Origin: Micromonospora echinofusca
GTDB lineage: Bacteria; Actinomycetota; Actinomycetes; Mycobacteriales; Micromonosporaceae
Reading direction: 5' to 3'
Assembly: GCF_900091445.1 (NCBI RefSeq)
Contig: NZ_LT607733.1
Location: 5,173,001-5,237,000, forward strand
DNA: 64,000 bases
A model generated the notes under the pieces. That model worked only from the letters and a program-made list of their open reading frames with translations. It had not been told where the DNA came from and searched no databases. Made by a program: the position numbers and the translations under genes. Positions 8,877-17,120 of this stretch are shown here, one piece after another. The first letter of the stretch is position 1; the number at the start of each line of letters is the position of its first letter.

Positions 8877-8915
8877 CGACGTCCGCCAGGCCACCCCCGG
8901 GCCTGGCGGACGTCG
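8877..8915 (-). terminator. Terminator hairpin after the amidase gene
   Basis: A 16-bp perfect stem (8877-8892 with 8900-8915) and a 7-nt loop, 17 bp beyond the minus-strand amidase stop. It could work in both directions, backing up the cellulase terminator. Confidence 0.8.
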
Positions 8916-8931
8916 TGCGGGGCCGGCCGGC

Positions 8932-9894
8932 TCAGACCCGGGTGAGCCGGACGGCGTCGGCGATGACGAGGCCCGGGGCCGAACTCCACCGGCTGACCGC
9001 GACCCGGTTGGCGTCCCCGGCCGGCAGCGTGAAGGTGCCGAGGCTGCGCCACTGTCCACCGGTGACCCGCTGGTCGACGATGATCGTCCGGTTCCCGGTC
9101 GTGGTGGACACGATGTACGGGGTGGCGGAGTTGTAGCCGCTGACCGCCGGCCACCAGGCGTCGACCCGGTAGTTCGCGGTCGCCGGGACGTTGAACTTGT
9201 ACCAGGCGGCGTCGCTGGCCGCGACCGGGTTCGCGAAGCGGTAGTCGGTGCCGTATCGCTGGGCCGAGTACGACGAGGTGCCCCAGTTCGCGCTGGCGGT
9301 GAAGCGTCCGGCGGTGGAGTTGTCCACCACGGCGCTCCAGGTGCTGCCGCCCGCCATCTTCGCGGCCACGTCCGCGCGCATCGAGTTCAGGTCGATGAAG
9401 GACGGGTCGATCTTGCCCGTGGTGCTCGTCTCACGGTGGCCCCGGGCGTAGCTGGCGTCCTTGCCCAGCCGCTTGAGCACGGCGGCCGTGGCGGCGATCG
9501 ACGCGTTGTACTGCGCCGCCGTCATCTCCTGGTTGACCCCGTTGTAGTCGATCTCCCAGCCGATCATCAGCGTGTTGCCGTCGCCAGCGGGGATCGGCCC
9601 GCTGCCCCGGCTGACGCCCGCGTGGTTGCAGCGCCCGGCGGAGATGACGTGGAAGACGCCGTGGTAGTCGACCAGCGCCTGGCACAGCGGGCCGGGCAGG
9701 TCGGACCGGCCGTTGATGCAGATGTTGAGCGCCGGGTGCGGGTTGCTGGCGCTGGAGGTGGCGGCGGTGTGGTGCCAGAGCACGCCGATCGGGTTGAAGT
9801 CGCCCGGGCGCATCCGGTTCAGCCAGTCGCCGTGGGTCACGACCTGGACGCCCGCCCCCCGCAGGACGTCCACCAGCCAGGGAATGGTGGCCAT
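8932..9894 (-). CDS. N-acetylmuramoyl-L-alanine amidase with golvesin-like C-terminal domain
   Basis: Predicted zinc amidase that cuts the amide bond between N-acetylmuramic acid and the stem peptide. Residues 1-175 fit Amidase_2: His41 in GVLWHHTAA, His153 in ARGHRETS and Asp163 in KIDPS are the likely zinc ligands. Residues about 185-320 (STWSAVVDNSTAGRF onward) resemble the golvesin/xanthan-lyase C-terminal sheet domain. ATG at 9894 after GGGGAG gives 320 residues without a signal peptide. The start overlaps, as TGATG, the stop of a 54-codon ORF that encodes a Tat-like signal, so export may depend on that leader. The frame is open further upstream to 10137 but without a good start. Confidence 0.88.
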   Translation of the reverse strand: MATIPWLVDVLRGAGVQVVTHGDWLNRMRPGDFNPIGVLWHHTAATSSASNPHPALNICINGRSDLPGPLCQALVDYHGVFHVISAGRCNHAGVSRGSGPIPAGDGNTLMIGWEIDYNGVNQEMTAAQYNASIAATAAVLKRLGKDASYARGHRETSTTGKIDPSFIDLNSMRADVAAKMAGGSTWSAVVDNSTAGRFTASANWGTSSYSAQRYGTDYRFANPVAASDAAWYKFNVPATANYRVDAWWPAVSGYNSATPYIVSTTTGNRTIIVDQRVTGGQWRSLGTFTLPAGDANRVAVSRWSSAPGLVIADAVRLTRV

Positions 9895-10058
9895 CAGGAC
9901 TCCCCGAGCAGGTCGGCGAGGCACTCGGCCTTCGGAGCGGCGAGCGGCGCGGCGCTCGCCGCGGCGGGCTTGGCGGCTACGGCCACCGCGGTGGCCACCA
10001 GGGCCGACATGCCCAGCACCCCACGTCGGGGGAGACGGGCGGGTCGTGACGCGTTCAT
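9894..10058 (-). CDS. Short Tat-signal-like leader ORF overlapping the amidase
   Basis: A 54-residue ORF with ATG at 10058 preceded by AAGGAG at ideal spacing. It contains twin arginines (LPRRGVLG), a hydrophobic core MSALVATAVAVAA, an ASA-type cleavage site, and 16 further residues ending LLGES. The TGA stop shares its A with the amidase ATG. It therefore reads as the signal peptide of the amidase displaced into another frame, either by a single-base indel (natural or a sequencing error) or as a genuinely separate coupled ORF. I cannot tell these apart from one sequence. Confidence 0.6.
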   Translation of the reverse strand: MNASRPARLPRRGVLGMSALVATAVAVAAKPAAASAAPLAAPKAECLADLLGES

Positions 10059-10122
10059 GGCGCTCCTTCAGACAAGGGCGGAGGGGTTCCGACTCATCGA
10101 TGAACTGGTGACGCGCACGGTA

Positions 10123-10148
10123 TATCGTCACGAGCATCTATGTCGATA
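10123..10148. promoter_or_regulatory. Inverted repeat upstream of the leader/amidase genes
   Basis: TATCGTCA (10123-10130) and TGTCGATA (10141-10148) are complementary at 7 of 8 positions around a 10-bp spacer. The site lies 65-90 bp upstream of the leader start, in a locally AT-richer stretch that could hold the promoter. The regulator is unknown. Confidence 0.4.
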
Positions 10149-10189
10149 CCCTTCATCGCCCCTATTCAGGCTGAAGGAATTTGGCAAAT

Positions 10190-10216
10190 CCGGTCCGGGT
10201 CCGGCACCCGGACCGG
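10190..10216 (-). terminator. Terminator hairpin of the aldo/keto reductase gene
   Basis: CCGGTCCGGG (10190-10199) pairs perfectly with CCCGGACCGG (10207-10216) around a 7-nt loop, followed on the minus strand by an AT-rich run. It lies 30 bp past the reductase stop. Confidence 0.7.
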
Positions 10217-10246
10217 GCCACCGTCACAGTGGCCGGAAGGGGTCCG

Positions 10247-11035
10247 TCAGGGGTTGCCGAGCGCGTCGATGTCGCGCATCTCCTCGGCGGTCAGCGAGAA
10301 GCCGAAGACGTCGGCGTTGACGCGGATCCGCTCCGGGGTCACCGACTTGGGGATGACCACGATCTCGTGGTCGATGTGCCAGCGCAGCACCACCTGGGCC
10401 GGGGAGACGTCGTGCGCGGCGGCGATGCGGGTCAGCACCGGGTCGGCGAGGTCGCTGGTCTTGAACGGGCTGTAGCCCTCCAGCACCACCCCCCGGTCCC
10501 GGTGCTCCCGGTGCCGCTGGCGGTCGTACAACGAGGGGCTCCACCGGATCTGGTTGACGGCCGGATTCTCCTCGGTCGCCTGGATCAGCTCGTCGAGCTG
10601 GCCCGTGGCGTAGTTGCTCACCCCGACGGCGCGCGCGAGCCCCTCGTCCCGGGCGGCGAGCATCTCCCGCCAGACGGGGATGTTGTCCGCGGGGTTCGCC
10701 GGCGGCCAGTGCACCAGCCACAGGTCGACCTGGTCGACGCCGAGCGCGGCCAGGCTCGCCTCGATCGTCTCCCGCTCCCGCCCCACCCGGTCCGGCGGCA
10801 GCTTCGTGGTGAGGAAGACGTCCTCGCGGCGCAACCCGCTCTCCCGGACCGCCCGGCCGACCTCCTCCTCGTTGCCGTACATCGTGGCGGTGTCGACGTG
10901 CCGGTAGCCGGCGTCGAGCGCGGCGAGCACCGCGTCGTACCCGGCCTGGCCGGTGGCCTGCCAGGTGCCGAAGCCCAGCAGGGGCATCCGCACGTCGCCG
11001 GGGAGCGTGACGGTGGGCTGGTCGTCGTGGTCCAT
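10247..11035 (-). CDS. Aldo/keto reductase
   Basis: A 262-residue NADPH-dependent oxidoreductase with the TIM-barrel AKR motifs. N-terminal GFGTWQA is followed by DAGYRHVDTATMYGNEEEVGRA, here read as Asp and Tyr of the tetrad; the catalytic Lys is in LTTKLPP and the His in LVHWPP. Cofactor-binding signatures near the end are GVVLEGYSPF and VVIPKSVTPERIRVN. Length is normal for the 2,5-diketo-gluconate reductase-like branch. Substrate is not predictable. It appears to be monocistronic with its own terminator. Confidence 0.92.
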   Translation of the reverse strand: MDHDDQPTVTLPGDVRMPLLGFGTWQATGQAGYDAVLAALDAGYRHVDTATMYGNEEEVGRAVRESGLRREDVFLTTKLPPDRVGRERETIEASLAALGVDQVDLWLVHWPPANPADNIPVWREMLAARDEGLARAVGVSNYATGQLDELIQATEENPAVNQIRWSPSLYDRQRHREHRDRGVVLEGYSPFKTSDLADPVLTRIAAAHDVSPAQVVLRWHIDHEIVVIPKSVTPERIRVNADVFGFSLTAEEMRDIDALGNP

Positions 11036-11130
11036 GCCCCGGGTCTTACCCGGGCTGACCTACCCCATGCCCGCCGAACCGGACACGCGGGCGGCCGGCG
11101 GGTCGGCGCGGATTGCCGGAGAATGCGGGT

Positions 11131-12192
11131 GTGGCTGACCCGCTGGAGGAGTACCGGCGCAGACGGGACGCGGCGCGCACCCCGGAGCCGGTGCCGAAGC
11201 GGCCCCCGCGACGCGGGCGGCCCGCCGACGGTACGGCCCGCTTCGTCATCCAGCAGCACCACGCCCGGAGCCTGCACTGGGACCTGCGGCTGGAGCACGA
11301 GGGGGTGCTGGCCTCCTGGGCGGTGCCCCGCGGGCTGCCCCGCGACACCGGCCGCAACCACCTCGCGGTGCACACCGAGGACCACCCGATGGAATACCTC
11401 GACTTCCACGGCGAGATCCCGGCCGGCGAGTACGGCGGCGGGCGGATGACCGTGCACGACCGGGGCACCTACCGCTGCGAGAAGTGGCGCGACGACGAGG
11501 TCGTCGTGGTGCTCGACGGCGAGCGCACCTCCGGGCGGTACGTCCTGTTCGCCACCGGCGGCAAGGGTGGACGGGACTGGATGGTCCGCCGCACCGACCC
11601 GCCCCCGGAGGGCTGGACGAGCATGCCGGAGCTGCTCCGCCCGATGCACCCCACCCGGGCGGCGAAGCTGCCAGCGGACGAGGCGCGGTGGGGCTACGAG
11701 CTGCGCTGGGACGGGGTTCGCGCGGTCGCGTACGTCTCGGGCGGACGGCTGCGGCTGCTCGCGGAGGACGACGAGGACGTCTCCGGCGCGTACCCCTGGC
11801 TGCGGGAGCTGGCCGAGGAGCTGGCGCCCACGGAGGTCGTGCTGGACGGCGTCCTGGTCCGCATCGACACCGCCGGCCGGGTGCGCCCGGCGCGCGGCGG
11901 ACGCCGCACCCCCGACGCCCAGTACCTGATCTTCGATCTGCTCTGGATGGAGGGCGTGAGCAGCGTCGACCTGCCGTACGCGCAGCGCCGCGAGCTGCTC
12001 GACGCCCTGGCGCTCTCCGGCGGGCACTGGCAGACTCCGCCCTGGTTCCCGGGTGCCGGCCGGGAGGCGCTGCGGACCGGGCGGGAGCAGGGGCTGCCCG
12101 GCGTGGTGGCGAAGCGCCTGGACTCGGTCTACGAGCCGGGCCGGCGCAGCCGGCGCTGGTTGAGCATCGACGCGAGCCGAGACCCGAGCTGA
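11131..12192 (+). CDS. LigD-like 3'-phosphoesterase with degenerate ATP-dependent ligase domain
   Basis: Residues 30-160 form the LigD 3'-phosphoesterase domain with its catalytic signature HHARSLHWDLRLE and conserved PAGEYGGG; this domain trims 3' ends in bacterial end joining. Residues 170-350 align with an ATP-dependent DNA ligase adenylation domain but look inactive. The KxDG lysine is Arg192 (ELRWDG), the LDGE glutamate is Val241, the EGVVAK glutamate is Pro323, and the final WLKxK is WLSID. There is no OB domain, and Ku and polymerase genes are absent nearby. GTG start at 11131 follows GGAG; a TTG at 11113 is possible. 353 residues. Confidence 0.85.
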   Translation: MADPLEEYRRRRDAARTPEPVPKRPPRRGRPADGTARFVIQQHHARSLHWDLRLEHEGVLASWAVPRGLPRDTGRNHLAVHTEDHPMEYLDFHGEIPAGEYGGGRMTVHDRGTYRCEKWRDDEVVVVLDGERTSGRYVLFATGGKGGRDWMVRRTDPPPEGWTSMPELLRPMHPTRAAKLPADEARWGYELRWDGVRAVAYVSGGRLRLLAEDDEDVSGAYPWLRELAEELAPTEVVLDGVLVRIDTAGRVRPARGGRRTPDAQYLIFDLLWMEGVSSVDLPYAQRRELLDALALSGGHWQTPPWFPGAGREALRTGREQGLPGVVAKRLDSVYEPGRRSRRWLSIDASRDPS

Positions 12193-12208
12193 GACGGCGA
12201 GGAGCATC

Positions 12209-13402
12209 GTGTACCTGACGCACCTTGAGTGCCCGCGCTGCGGGCGGGAGCACGACGCCGGCAAGCTGGCCAACATCTGCGACTGCGGCTCCCCGCTGCT
12301 GGCGCGCTACGACCTGGCTGCGGTGGCGAAGGTGCTCACCCCGGAGCGGTTCCCGCTGCGCCCGGCCGACCTGTGGCGCTACCGGGAGCTGCTGCCGGTG
12401 GCCGACCCCCGGCACGAGACCACGCTGGGCGAGGGCTGGACGCCGCTGCTGCGCACCCCGAACTACGGCGCGGAGATCGGCATCGCGGACCTGATGGTCA
12501 AGGACGAGGGGTTGACCCCGACCGGCTCCTTCAAGGCGCGCGGCGCGGCGGTCGGCGTCAGCCGGGCCCGTGAGCTGGGCGTGCGGCGCATCGCCATGCC
12601 CACCAACGGCAACGCGGGCGCGGCCTGGGCCACCTACGCCGCGCGGGCCGGGCTGGGCGCGACCATCGTCATGCCACTGGACGCCCCCACCATCTGCCGC
12701 CGCGAGTGCGTGGCCGCCGGGGCCGACCTGCGCCTGGTCGACGGGCTGATCAGCGACGCGGGCCGGCTGGTCGCGGGGCTGGTCGCCGACTCCGGCGGCG
12801 CGATCTTCGACGCCGGCACGCTGCGGGAGCCGTACCGGCTCGAGGGCAAGAAGACGATGGGGTACGAGATCGTCGAGCAGCTCGGCTGGCAGGCGCCGGA
12901 CGTGATCATCTATCCCACCGGCGGCGGGGTCGGCCTGATCGGCATCCAGAAGGCGCTGCACGAACTGCGCGAGCTGGGCTGGATCGAGGACAGGCTGCCC
13001 CGCCTGGTCGCGGTGCAGTCGACGGGGTGCGCGCCGATCGTGCGCGCCTTCGCCGCCGGCGAGCGGCGGGCCCGGCCCTGGGCCGACGCGCACACCGTCG
13101 CGTTCGGCATCACCGTGCCCGCCCCGCTCGGCGACGAGCTGATCCTCGACGCGCTGCGCGCCAGCGCCGGCACCGCGATCGCCGTGGACGACGCCGAGAT
13201 CCTCGCCGACCTGCGGGACTTCGCCGCCCGCGAGGGCCTGCTGCTCTGCCCGGAGGGGGCCGCCTGCCTGACCGCCGCCCGGCACCTGCGCGCCGGCGGC
13301 TGGATCCGGGCCGGCGAGCGCGTGGTGGTACTCAACACCGGGGCGGGCGTGAAGTACCCGGAGACGGTGGACGTCAGCGGCGTACCGGTACTGCCCGCCT
13401 GA
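12209..13402 (+). CDS. Threonine synthase (PLP-dependent)
   Basis: A fold-type II PLP enzyme of 397 residues, converting O-phosphohomoserine to threonine. A zinc-ribbon-like N-terminus (Cys8, Cys11, Cys24, Cys26) is typical of this threonine synthase branch. Lys109 in TPTGSFKARGA is the PLP Schiff base, and PTGGGVGLIG is the phosphate-binding loop. GTG start after GGCGAGGAG, 16 bp behind the LigD-like gene, so possibly co-transcribed. It is not in a hom-thrC-thrB cluster, so it may be a second, catabolic-type copy. The related threonine dehydratase family is less likely given the ribbon. Confidence 0.9.
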   Translation: MYLTHLECPRCGREHDAGKLANICDCGSPLLARYDLAAVAKVLTPERFPLRPADLWRYRELLPVADPRHETTLGEGWTPLLRTPNYGAEIGIADLMVKDEGLTPTGSFKARGAAVGVSRARELGVRRIAMPTNGNAGAAWATYAARAGLGATIVMPLDAPTICRRECVAAGADLRLVDGLISDAGRLVAGLVADSGGAIFDAGTLREPYRLEGKKTMGYEIVEQLGWQAPDVIIYPTGGGVGLIGIQKALHELRELGWIEDRLPRLVAVQSTGCAPIVRAFAAGERRARPWADAHTVAFGITVPAPLGDELILDALRASAGTAIAVDDAEILADLRDFAAREGLLLCPEGAACLTAARHLRAGGWIRAGERVVVLNTGAGVKYPETVDVSGVPVLPA

Positions 13403-13418
13403 CGCGCCGACCCCGCCG

Positions 13419-15215
13419 TCACTCGGTGCCGGGGTCGGTCAGCCGCCAGGCCGCGCTGACCAGGCCGATGTGCGACAACGCCTGCGGGGTGTTGCCGAGC
13501 TGCGCGCCGGAGCGCGGGTCGATCTGCTCGCTGAACAGCCCGACGTCGTTGGCGTGCTTGAGCAGCCGCGCGAAGAGCGCCTCGGCCCGGTCCCGCTCAC
13601 CGGCCATCGCCAGGTACTCCACCAGCCAGAACGAGCAGGGCAGGAACCCCGCCGGGTCGGTGCCCCAGCGGCGGAGGAGACCGTTGCCGGCGCCCAGCTC
13701 GCGCTCGACCGCCTCGACGGTGGCGCGCATCCGCGCGTCGGTCGCCGGCAGGAACCCCACCAGCGGCAGCAGCAGCACGGAGGCGTCCAGGTCCGGCGAG
13801 CCGAACGCGCCGCCGAACGCGCCGGTCCGCTCGTGCCAGCCGTCGCGCAGCACGACGGCCCGGATCTCGTCGCGGATCGCCGCCCAGCGCCGGGGGTCGG
13901 CCCGGGCGCCGAGGCGGGGCGCGAGCGTCACCGCCCGGTCCAGCGCCACCCAGCAGAACACCTTCGACGTCAGGTAGTGCCGGTCGGCGTCGCGGGTCTC
14001 CCAGATGCCCCGGTCGGGCAGGTGCCAGGTCGCGGCCACCTGCTCGGTCAGGCCGAGCACCATCTCGCGCAGCTCCATGTCGAACGCCTCGCCCAGGTGG
14101 TCGCGCAGTTGCCAGACCGCCGAGATCACCTCGCCCGGCACGTCGAGCTGGCGCTGCCGCCAGGCGTCGTTGCCGATTCGCACCGGCAGGCTGCCGCCGT
14201 AGCCGCGCAGGTGGGCGCACTCGTACTCGGAGAGGTCCCGCTCCCCCTCCAGGCCGAAGAGCACCGGCACGGGGTCGGGGCCGACCCGGCCGATCGAGCG
14301 GGCCGCCCAGGCGAAGAGCCGGGACGCCTCGGCGGGGCAGGCCGCCACCCAGAGGGCGCGCAGGGTCATCGCGAAGTCGCGCAGCCAGGAGTAGCGGTAG
14401 TCGTAGTTGCGGTCGCCGCCGACGTGTTCCGGCAGCGACGTCGTCGGGGCGGCGGCGACCGCGCCGCTGCGGGCGTACGTGAGGCCGGTGAGCACGGTCG
14501 CGCTGTGCCGGACCTGCTCGGGGTAGCGGCCGTCGTAGTGGTGCGACTCCCGGTACGCCTGCCAGGCCTGCACCGTCTCGGCGAGCGCGACCACCGGATC
14601 CAGCCGGACCGGCGCCGACCCGTACGCCTGCCCGTACGCGACGTCGAGGCCGACCACCTGCCCGGCGGCGACCTCGAACTCCTGCCGGACCCGGTCGGAG
14701 TCGACGTGCGGCGGGATCCCGCCGGTGCGCAGGGTCAGCACCACCGGGCCGGCCGCGGCCAGCACCGCGCCGTCGGGCTGCTCGTGCAGGTACGGGGTGA
14801 GCAGGCCGTACTCCGGGCGGGGGCGGAAGTCGAGCGACATCCGCACCCGCCCGGTCAGTCCCTCGACGACCCGCAGCAGCACGGCCGGGGAGTTCATCCC
14901 CAGTTGGTGCCCGCGGGCGCCGAACTCGGCGGCGAGCGCGTCGGTGACCGCGACGCTCCCCTCCGGCGTGTGGTGCACCGTGCGCAGCACCAGCGTGTCG
15001 GCCACGTACGCCCGCTCCACCCGGTGTCCGGGCAGCCCGGCGGCGGTGGGTGCCAGCCGCCAGTGGCCGGCGTCCGGGTCGAGCAGGCGGCCGAAGACCG
15101 ACGGGGAGTCGAACCGGTCCGGGCACCACCAGTCGATCGAACCGTCCCGACCGACCAGGGCGCCCGACCGGCAGTCGGAGAGGAACCCGTAGTCGGAGAT
15201 CGCCAGCTGCTCCAC
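13419..15215 (-). CDS. Glycoside hydrolase family 15 protein (glucoamylase/trehalase-like)
   Basis: A 598-residue cytoplasmic protein without a signal peptide. The N-terminus ISDYGFLSDCRSGALVGRDGSIDWWCPDRFDSPS (read here in two parts) is the hallmark of the bacterial GH15 group. The (alpha/alpha)6 barrel follows with YRYSWLRDFAMTLRALW and DLSEYECAHLRGYGGS. Actinobacterial members include the trehalases that split trehalose, and glucoamylase-like enzymes; sequence alone does not decide. The next minus-strand gene upstream is a cupin, 54 bp away, and the convergent threonine synthase ends 16 bp from this stop. Confidence 0.92.
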   Translation of the reverse strand: MEQLAISDYGFLSDCRSGALVGRDGSIDWWCPDRFDSPSVFGRLLDPDAGHWRLAPTAAGLPGHRVERAYVADTLVLRTVHHTPEGSVAVTDALAAEFGARGHQLGMNSPAVLLRVVEGLTGRVRMSLDFRPRPEYGLLTPYLHEQPDGAVLAAAGPVVLTLRTGGIPPHVDSDRVRQEFEVAAGQVVGLDVAYGQAYGSAPVRLDPVVALAETVQAWQAYRESHHYDGRYPEQVRHSATVLTGLTYARSGAVAAAPTTSLPEHVGGDRNYDYRYSWLRDFAMTLRALWVAACPAEASRLFAWAARSIGRVGPDPVPVLFGLEGERDLSEYECAHLRGYGGSLPVRIGNDAWRQRQLDVPGEVISAVWQLRDHLGEAFDMELREMVLGLTEQVAATWHLPDRGIWETRDADRHYLTSKVFCWVALDRAVTLAPRLGARADPRRWAAIRDEIRAVVLRDGWHERTGAFGGAFGSPDLDASVLLLPLVGFLPATDARMRATVEAVERELGAGNGLLRRWGTDPAGFLPCSFWLVEYLAMAGERDRAEALFARLLKHANDVGLFSEQIDPRSGAQLGNTPQALSHIGLVSAAWRLTDPGTE

Positions 15216-15269
15216 CCGCTGCGGGTACCCGGTTCCGGCCGGCTCAGGCGGCGCGGGCCGCGGGGACGG

Positions 15270-15662
15270 TCAGGAGGTGGGCGGCTCGTCCTCGCCGGCG
15301 GCCTCCGCCGCGTCGGCCTCCTCCTTGGTGCGGTGCACCGCCTGGTCGGCGTGCTCGGGCGGGCCGTAGACGGTGTAGAGCACCAGCGGGTTGGGGCCGG
15401 TGTTGACGAAGTTGTGCTTCGTGCCGGCCGGCACCACCACCAGGTCGCCCTGCACGACCTCGCGCTTCTCCCCCGCCACGCGGGCCTCGCCCGTACCGCT
15501 GACGAAGGTCAGGATCTGGTCGATTCCCTCGTGGACCTCCTCGCCGATCTCACCACCCGGCGGGATCGTCATGATCACCAGCTGGGTGTGCTCACCGGTC
15601 CACAGCACCCGCCGGAAATCCGGGCTCTTCTCGGCGACGGTCGCGATCGTGAAATGCTCCAT
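15270..15662 (-). CDS. Cupin-domain protein
   Basis: A single-domain cupin of 130 residues (ATG at 15662). Motif 1 is IPPGGEIGEEVHEGIDQILTF and motif 2 is LVVVPAGTKHNFVNTG, providing His and Glu metal ligands. The C-terminus is acidic and Ala-rich. Such small cupins can be sugar isomerases, dioxygenases or stress proteins; none is implied here. It may be co-transcribed with the GH15 gene downstream, which would fit a carbohydrate-related role. Confidence 0.88.
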   Translation of the reverse strand: MEHFTIATVAEKSPDFRRVLWTGEHTQLVIMTIPPGGEIGEEVHEGIDQILTFVSGTGEARVAGEKREVVQGDLVVVPAGTKHNFVNTGPNPLVLYTVYGPPEHADQAVHRTKEEADAAEAAGEDEPPTS

Positions 15663-15949
15663 GCCCACGCACATACCCGCTCAGGCCCGGCACCACGCCG
15701 GGACCCGCAGATGGTGGAATTCGCCACTCGTCGGGGGTTTCGATCCCGTACGGAGGGGGATCGAGGAAGTAGCCGGCGCACGGTGGCCGGTCGAGCCAGG
15801 TCCCCGCCGGCGTACCGCCGTACGGCTGCGGTGGTGGGAGACGGCCAGAGCGCGGCGACGTTCGATCCCCGGGATCCGGACGGCGCCGCGCGCTCGTGTG
15901 CGGGCCCTGGGCCCGGCGGACCCGTGCCGCCGGGGCCGGCCCGGGCGCG
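15663..15949. other. Intergenic region, no gene seen
   Basis: About 290 bp between the cupin start and the stop of the next minus-strand gene. Short open frames on both strands lack ribosome binding sites and codon bias. A short inverted repeat, GATCCC with GGGATC, lies near 15742-15765. I see nothing else. Confidence 0.5.
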
Positions 15950-16357
15950 TCAGGCCAGCACCGCCAGGTGGAACGGGCGGTCGGCCGGACGGCCGTCGTC
16001 GGCGAAGGTGGAGACGAAGACGGCGTTCGGAATGCCGGTCCGCCCGGCGACCACGATCTTTCCGCAGGGCGCGACACCCGTGCTGCCGGGCAGGCCGACG
16101 GTGCCGACGTAGCCGGCGGCCGTTACGTCCTGGTCGAACACCACCTGGTACATCCCGGTCGCCAGCCGGCTCGCGGTGGCCACGCCCAGCCCGCGCGCCA
16201 GGCCGCCGCTGGCGTGCACCACCGCGAAGAGGACCCGTGCGGTCGCGGGCAGACCGACGCCGGCGCAGGTGGTGGTCTCCGCGTCTGCCCGGGCCGCGTC
16301 GTCGTCCCTCGGCACGGGCTGCGCCGCCGGCGCGCGCCGAGGTCTGAAGCTGGACAT
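15950..16357 (-). CDS. Hypothetical protein with beta-rich C-terminal domain
   Basis: A 135-residue protein; ATG at 16357 follows GGGAGGA. The first 35 residues are polar and charged (SSFRPRRAPAAQP). The rest alternates Gly and Val in strands: RVLFAVVHASGGLARG, GMYQVVFDQDVTAAGYVGTVG, PNAVFVSTFADDG. The pattern resembles small beta-sandwich or tail-fibre-like domains found in many actinobacterial proteins. There is no signal peptide. The function is unknown. It stands alone between the cupin gene and the next hypothetical gene. Confidence 0.7.
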   Translation of the reverse strand: MSSFRPRRAPAAQPVPRDDDAARADAETTTCAGVGLPATARVLFAVVHASGGLARGLGVATASRLATGMYQVVFDQDVTAAGYVGTVGLPGSTGVAPCGKIVVAGRTGIPNAVFVSTFADDGRPADRPFHLAVLA

Positions 16358-16547
16358 CTCGGTCCTCCCTCGTGGCCCCTGCTCGGGGCGGCGATGAGGC
16401 AGTCGTGGTGGCTCAGGGGGATCAGCGGCGATCGGCACCCTTTGTGGTCGAACGTATGTCGCCGCAGCGGCCCGCAACCACCGCGACGGGTGTCCGATCA
16501 CGGACAGTCGCCACCGTCCACACCACCGCTGACCTGCGGCGGAACGC

Positions 16548-17018
16548 TCAGTCGTCGTCCTCGGCCGCCACCGGCTCCGAACCCACGCAGCGCACCTTCA
16601 GCTCGAACCCGCCGGACGGGCCGGTGAAGGTCACCTCCACGTCGTCGTCCGGCCCCGGCTCCGCGTCCGAGACCCGGTAGCCCGGCACGGGCGTCCAGGA
16701 GACCAGCCGCGCCCCGCCCGGCCCGCACTCGGCCACCGCGCTGCCACCCGTCGTCGCGAAGGCCCGACGCGTTCCCGCCGGGGACGAGCCGCCCGCCACC
16801 GGCGACGACGGCCCGCCGGTGCCGGTGGCCGCCGGCGCGGATCCGCCCGGTGCCGCGGGGGAGGCCAGGGCGCGCTCGACCTCCTCCTGGCTGAGCACCC
16901 CGCCCGGGGTGCCGGCGATGCTCTCGCCCACCCACCGGATCGCGGCCACCCCGATCAGGGTGGCGACGACGGCGGTGGCCAGCCACCCGGCGACGGCGAG
17001 GAACGAACGGCGGCGCAT
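16548..17018 (-). CDS. Hypothetical membrane-anchored protein
   Basis: A 156-residue protein. Residues 1-30 (MRRRSFLAVAGWLATAVVATLIG) form an uncleaved signal or N-terminal anchor. A Ser/Gly/Pro/Ala linker (about residues 52-85) leads to a C-terminal domain with two cysteines, ECGPGGARLVSWTPVPGY and FELKVRCVGSEP, likely outside the cell. The tail ends EDDD. It is divergent from the two-component system that starts 102 bp away, which suggests a link to envelope sensing. That link is from position only. Confidence 0.75.
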   Translation of the reverse strand: MRRRSFLAVAGWLATAVVATLIGVAAIRWVGESIAGTPGGVLSQEEVERALASPAAPGGSAPAATGTGGPSSPVAGGSSPAGTRRAFATTGGSAVAECGPGGARLVSWTPVPGYRVSDAEPGPDDDVEVTFTGPSGGFELKVRCVGSEPVAAEDDD

Positions 17019-17120
17019 CCCCCCAGTCTCCCCGATCGGTGGTTGGCCCGAGCCCTGGACGGGGCCCAGGGACGGTCAAGGTCCGCCGCCGGCCCGCCCG
17101 GTGGCGGCTAGCCTGCCACT

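Noticed and set aside
15731..15765. GTTTCGATCCC-like string that resembles a tRNA T-arm
   Set aside because: No acceptor stem, anticodon arm or CCA-compatible end can be folded around it. No tRNA was found elsewhere in the window either.
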